Shown here: one piece after another, positions 63,508-64,000 of the stretch
Numbering within the stretch: position 1 is the stretch's first letter
Layout: the number at the start of each line of letters is the position of its first letter
Assembly: GCF_039545455.1 (NCBI RefSeq)
Contig: NZ_CP154468.1
Span: 434,001-498,000, forward strand
DNA from: Brucella sp. BE17
GTDB taxonomy: Bacteria > Pseudomonadota > Alphaproteobacteria > Rhizobiales > Rhizobiaceae
Direction: 5' to 3'
DNA: 64,000 bases
Translations under genes and position numbers: made by a program
The notes under the pieces: generated by a model
Database searches by the model: none
Told to the model about the DNA's origin: nothing
The model's input: only the letters and a program-made list of their open reading frames with translations

Positions 63508-63576
63508 AATAGGTCAAGAGGCTTTTATGGTAATCGTGACTCGGCTACACAAGGTTGTCGTTTTAAGGAGACAGGA

Positions 63577-64000
63577 ATGAAAGCAGAGGAAAAAGTTGCG
63601 CTAAGCGAGGTGGCGCAGGCGGTTTTTGCACGGCTTCTTGCCTTTGGCGAAGCCACGCGAAAACTTCTGGTTGAAAACACCGGCTTCAGCTTTCCGACCG
63701 TTACCGTGGCGCTGAGCGAGCTTTCTTCTGCCGACATGGTTTGCGAGTTGCGCCGCGAACAGGGCCCGCGCGGACGTGCGACTATCATCTATGGCGTGAG
63801 TGACGGCGCAGGCTGGGTTCTGGGGGTCGATATAGGCTCAACGCAGATCAGTTTCATCAGTCGCGAGCTGAACGGTCGCATCATCGATCAGGCCACATTA
63901 AAGCACGACAAGGCAATTGTGTCCGCAGGACAACAGGCGGGTGAATTGGTGAGGCAATCAAAAGCGATCAAATCGTTTCTGACGTCTCCGCTGGCGGTAG
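63577..64000 (+). CDS. ROK family transcriptional regulator, NagC-like (3' part beyond window)
   Basis: About 141 codons are visible before the window ends. The start at 63577 has a perfect AAGGAG six bases upstream. The N-terminus is a winged HTH (VAQAVFARLLAFGEATRKLL, FSFPTVTVALSELSSADMVC), then a wing-like basic RREQGPRGRATIIYG and the start of the ROK fold in WVLGVDIGSTQISFISRELN. The divergent kinase, transporter and nagB genes suggest that it regulates amino-sugar use. The effector-binding and zinc-binding parts are not visible. Confidence 0.88.
   Translation, partial: MKAEEKVALSEVAQAVFARLLAFGEATRKLLVENTGFSFPTVTVALSELSSADMVCELRREQGPRGRATIIYGVSDGAGWVLGVDIGSTQISFISRELNGRIIDQATLKHDKAIVSAGQQAGELVRQSKAIKSFLTSPLAV

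Overview
The window looks like chromosomal DNA of an alphaproteobacterium of the order Hyphomicrobiales, most probably Brucellaceae (Brucella/Ochrobactrum). This is inferred from gene content and protein style: urt and ure gene sets side by side, rhizobial-type sugar ABC operons, ThuA, ROK and LacI regulators, and an Anbu cluster. No rRNA gene, tRNA gene, insertion sequence, phage gene or CRISPR array was recognised. Nearly all of the window is coding, in compact operons whose genes often overlap by ATGA.

Layout. (1) 1-4444: a sugar or polyol ABC operon on the minus strand (solute-binding protein, two permeases, xylitol/sorbitol-type dehydrogenase cut by the window edge), divergent from an AraC regulator. 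(2) 4701-11125: an oligopeptide-type ABC transporter (binding protein, two ATPases, two permeases) with a glycerophosphodiester phosphodiesterase as last gene. (3) 11254-15560: a two-component pair, a LuxR-type response regulator and a hybrid histidine kinase whose N-terminus is an NCS1-type permease. It is divergent from (4) 15739-27013: the urea transporter urtABCDE and the urease genes ureD-A-hupE/ureJ-B-C-E-F-G. Together 3 and 4 read as sensing, uptake and hydrolysis of urea. (5) 27157-31229: the ATP-grasp / alpha-E / transglutaminase / Anbu proteasome-like set. (6) 31318-38765: a ROK-controlled sugar ABC transporter with a Gfo/Idh/MocA dehydrogenase and a ThuA protein. (7) 38766-39312: a decayed AraC-type regulator fragment. 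(8) 39313-41319: a Gfo/Idh/MocA dehydrogenase fused to an aldo/keto reductase. (9) 41388-48710: a LacI-controlled sugar operon (dehydrogenase, sugar isomerase/epimerase, complete ABC transporter) with a perfect operator palindrome. (10) 49136-55209: an RraA/HMG-aldolase family protein, an aminotransferase, a polar amino acid ABC transporter and a LysR regulator. (11) 55283-64000: an eight-gene amino-sugar operon on the minus strand (BadF-type kinase, oligopeptide-type ABC transporter, mannonate-dehydratase-like protein, NagB), divergent from a ROK regulator cut by the window edge.

The window is thus dominated by uptake systems: seven ABC transporters, mostly beside their own regulator and catabolic enzymes. 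The least ordinary items are the permease-histidine kinase fusion beside the urea genes, the Anbu cluster, the dehydrogenase-reductase fusion, and the aldolase/aminotransferase/transporter unit, which could catabolise an unusual 4-substituted glutamate. Several inverted repeats lie where an operator would be expected. Hairpins follow the binding-protein gene in four of the transporters. Two copies of a 61-bp intergenic repeat lie 24 kb apart. Function calls come from reading the sequence only; no database search was run, and exact substrates are inference.
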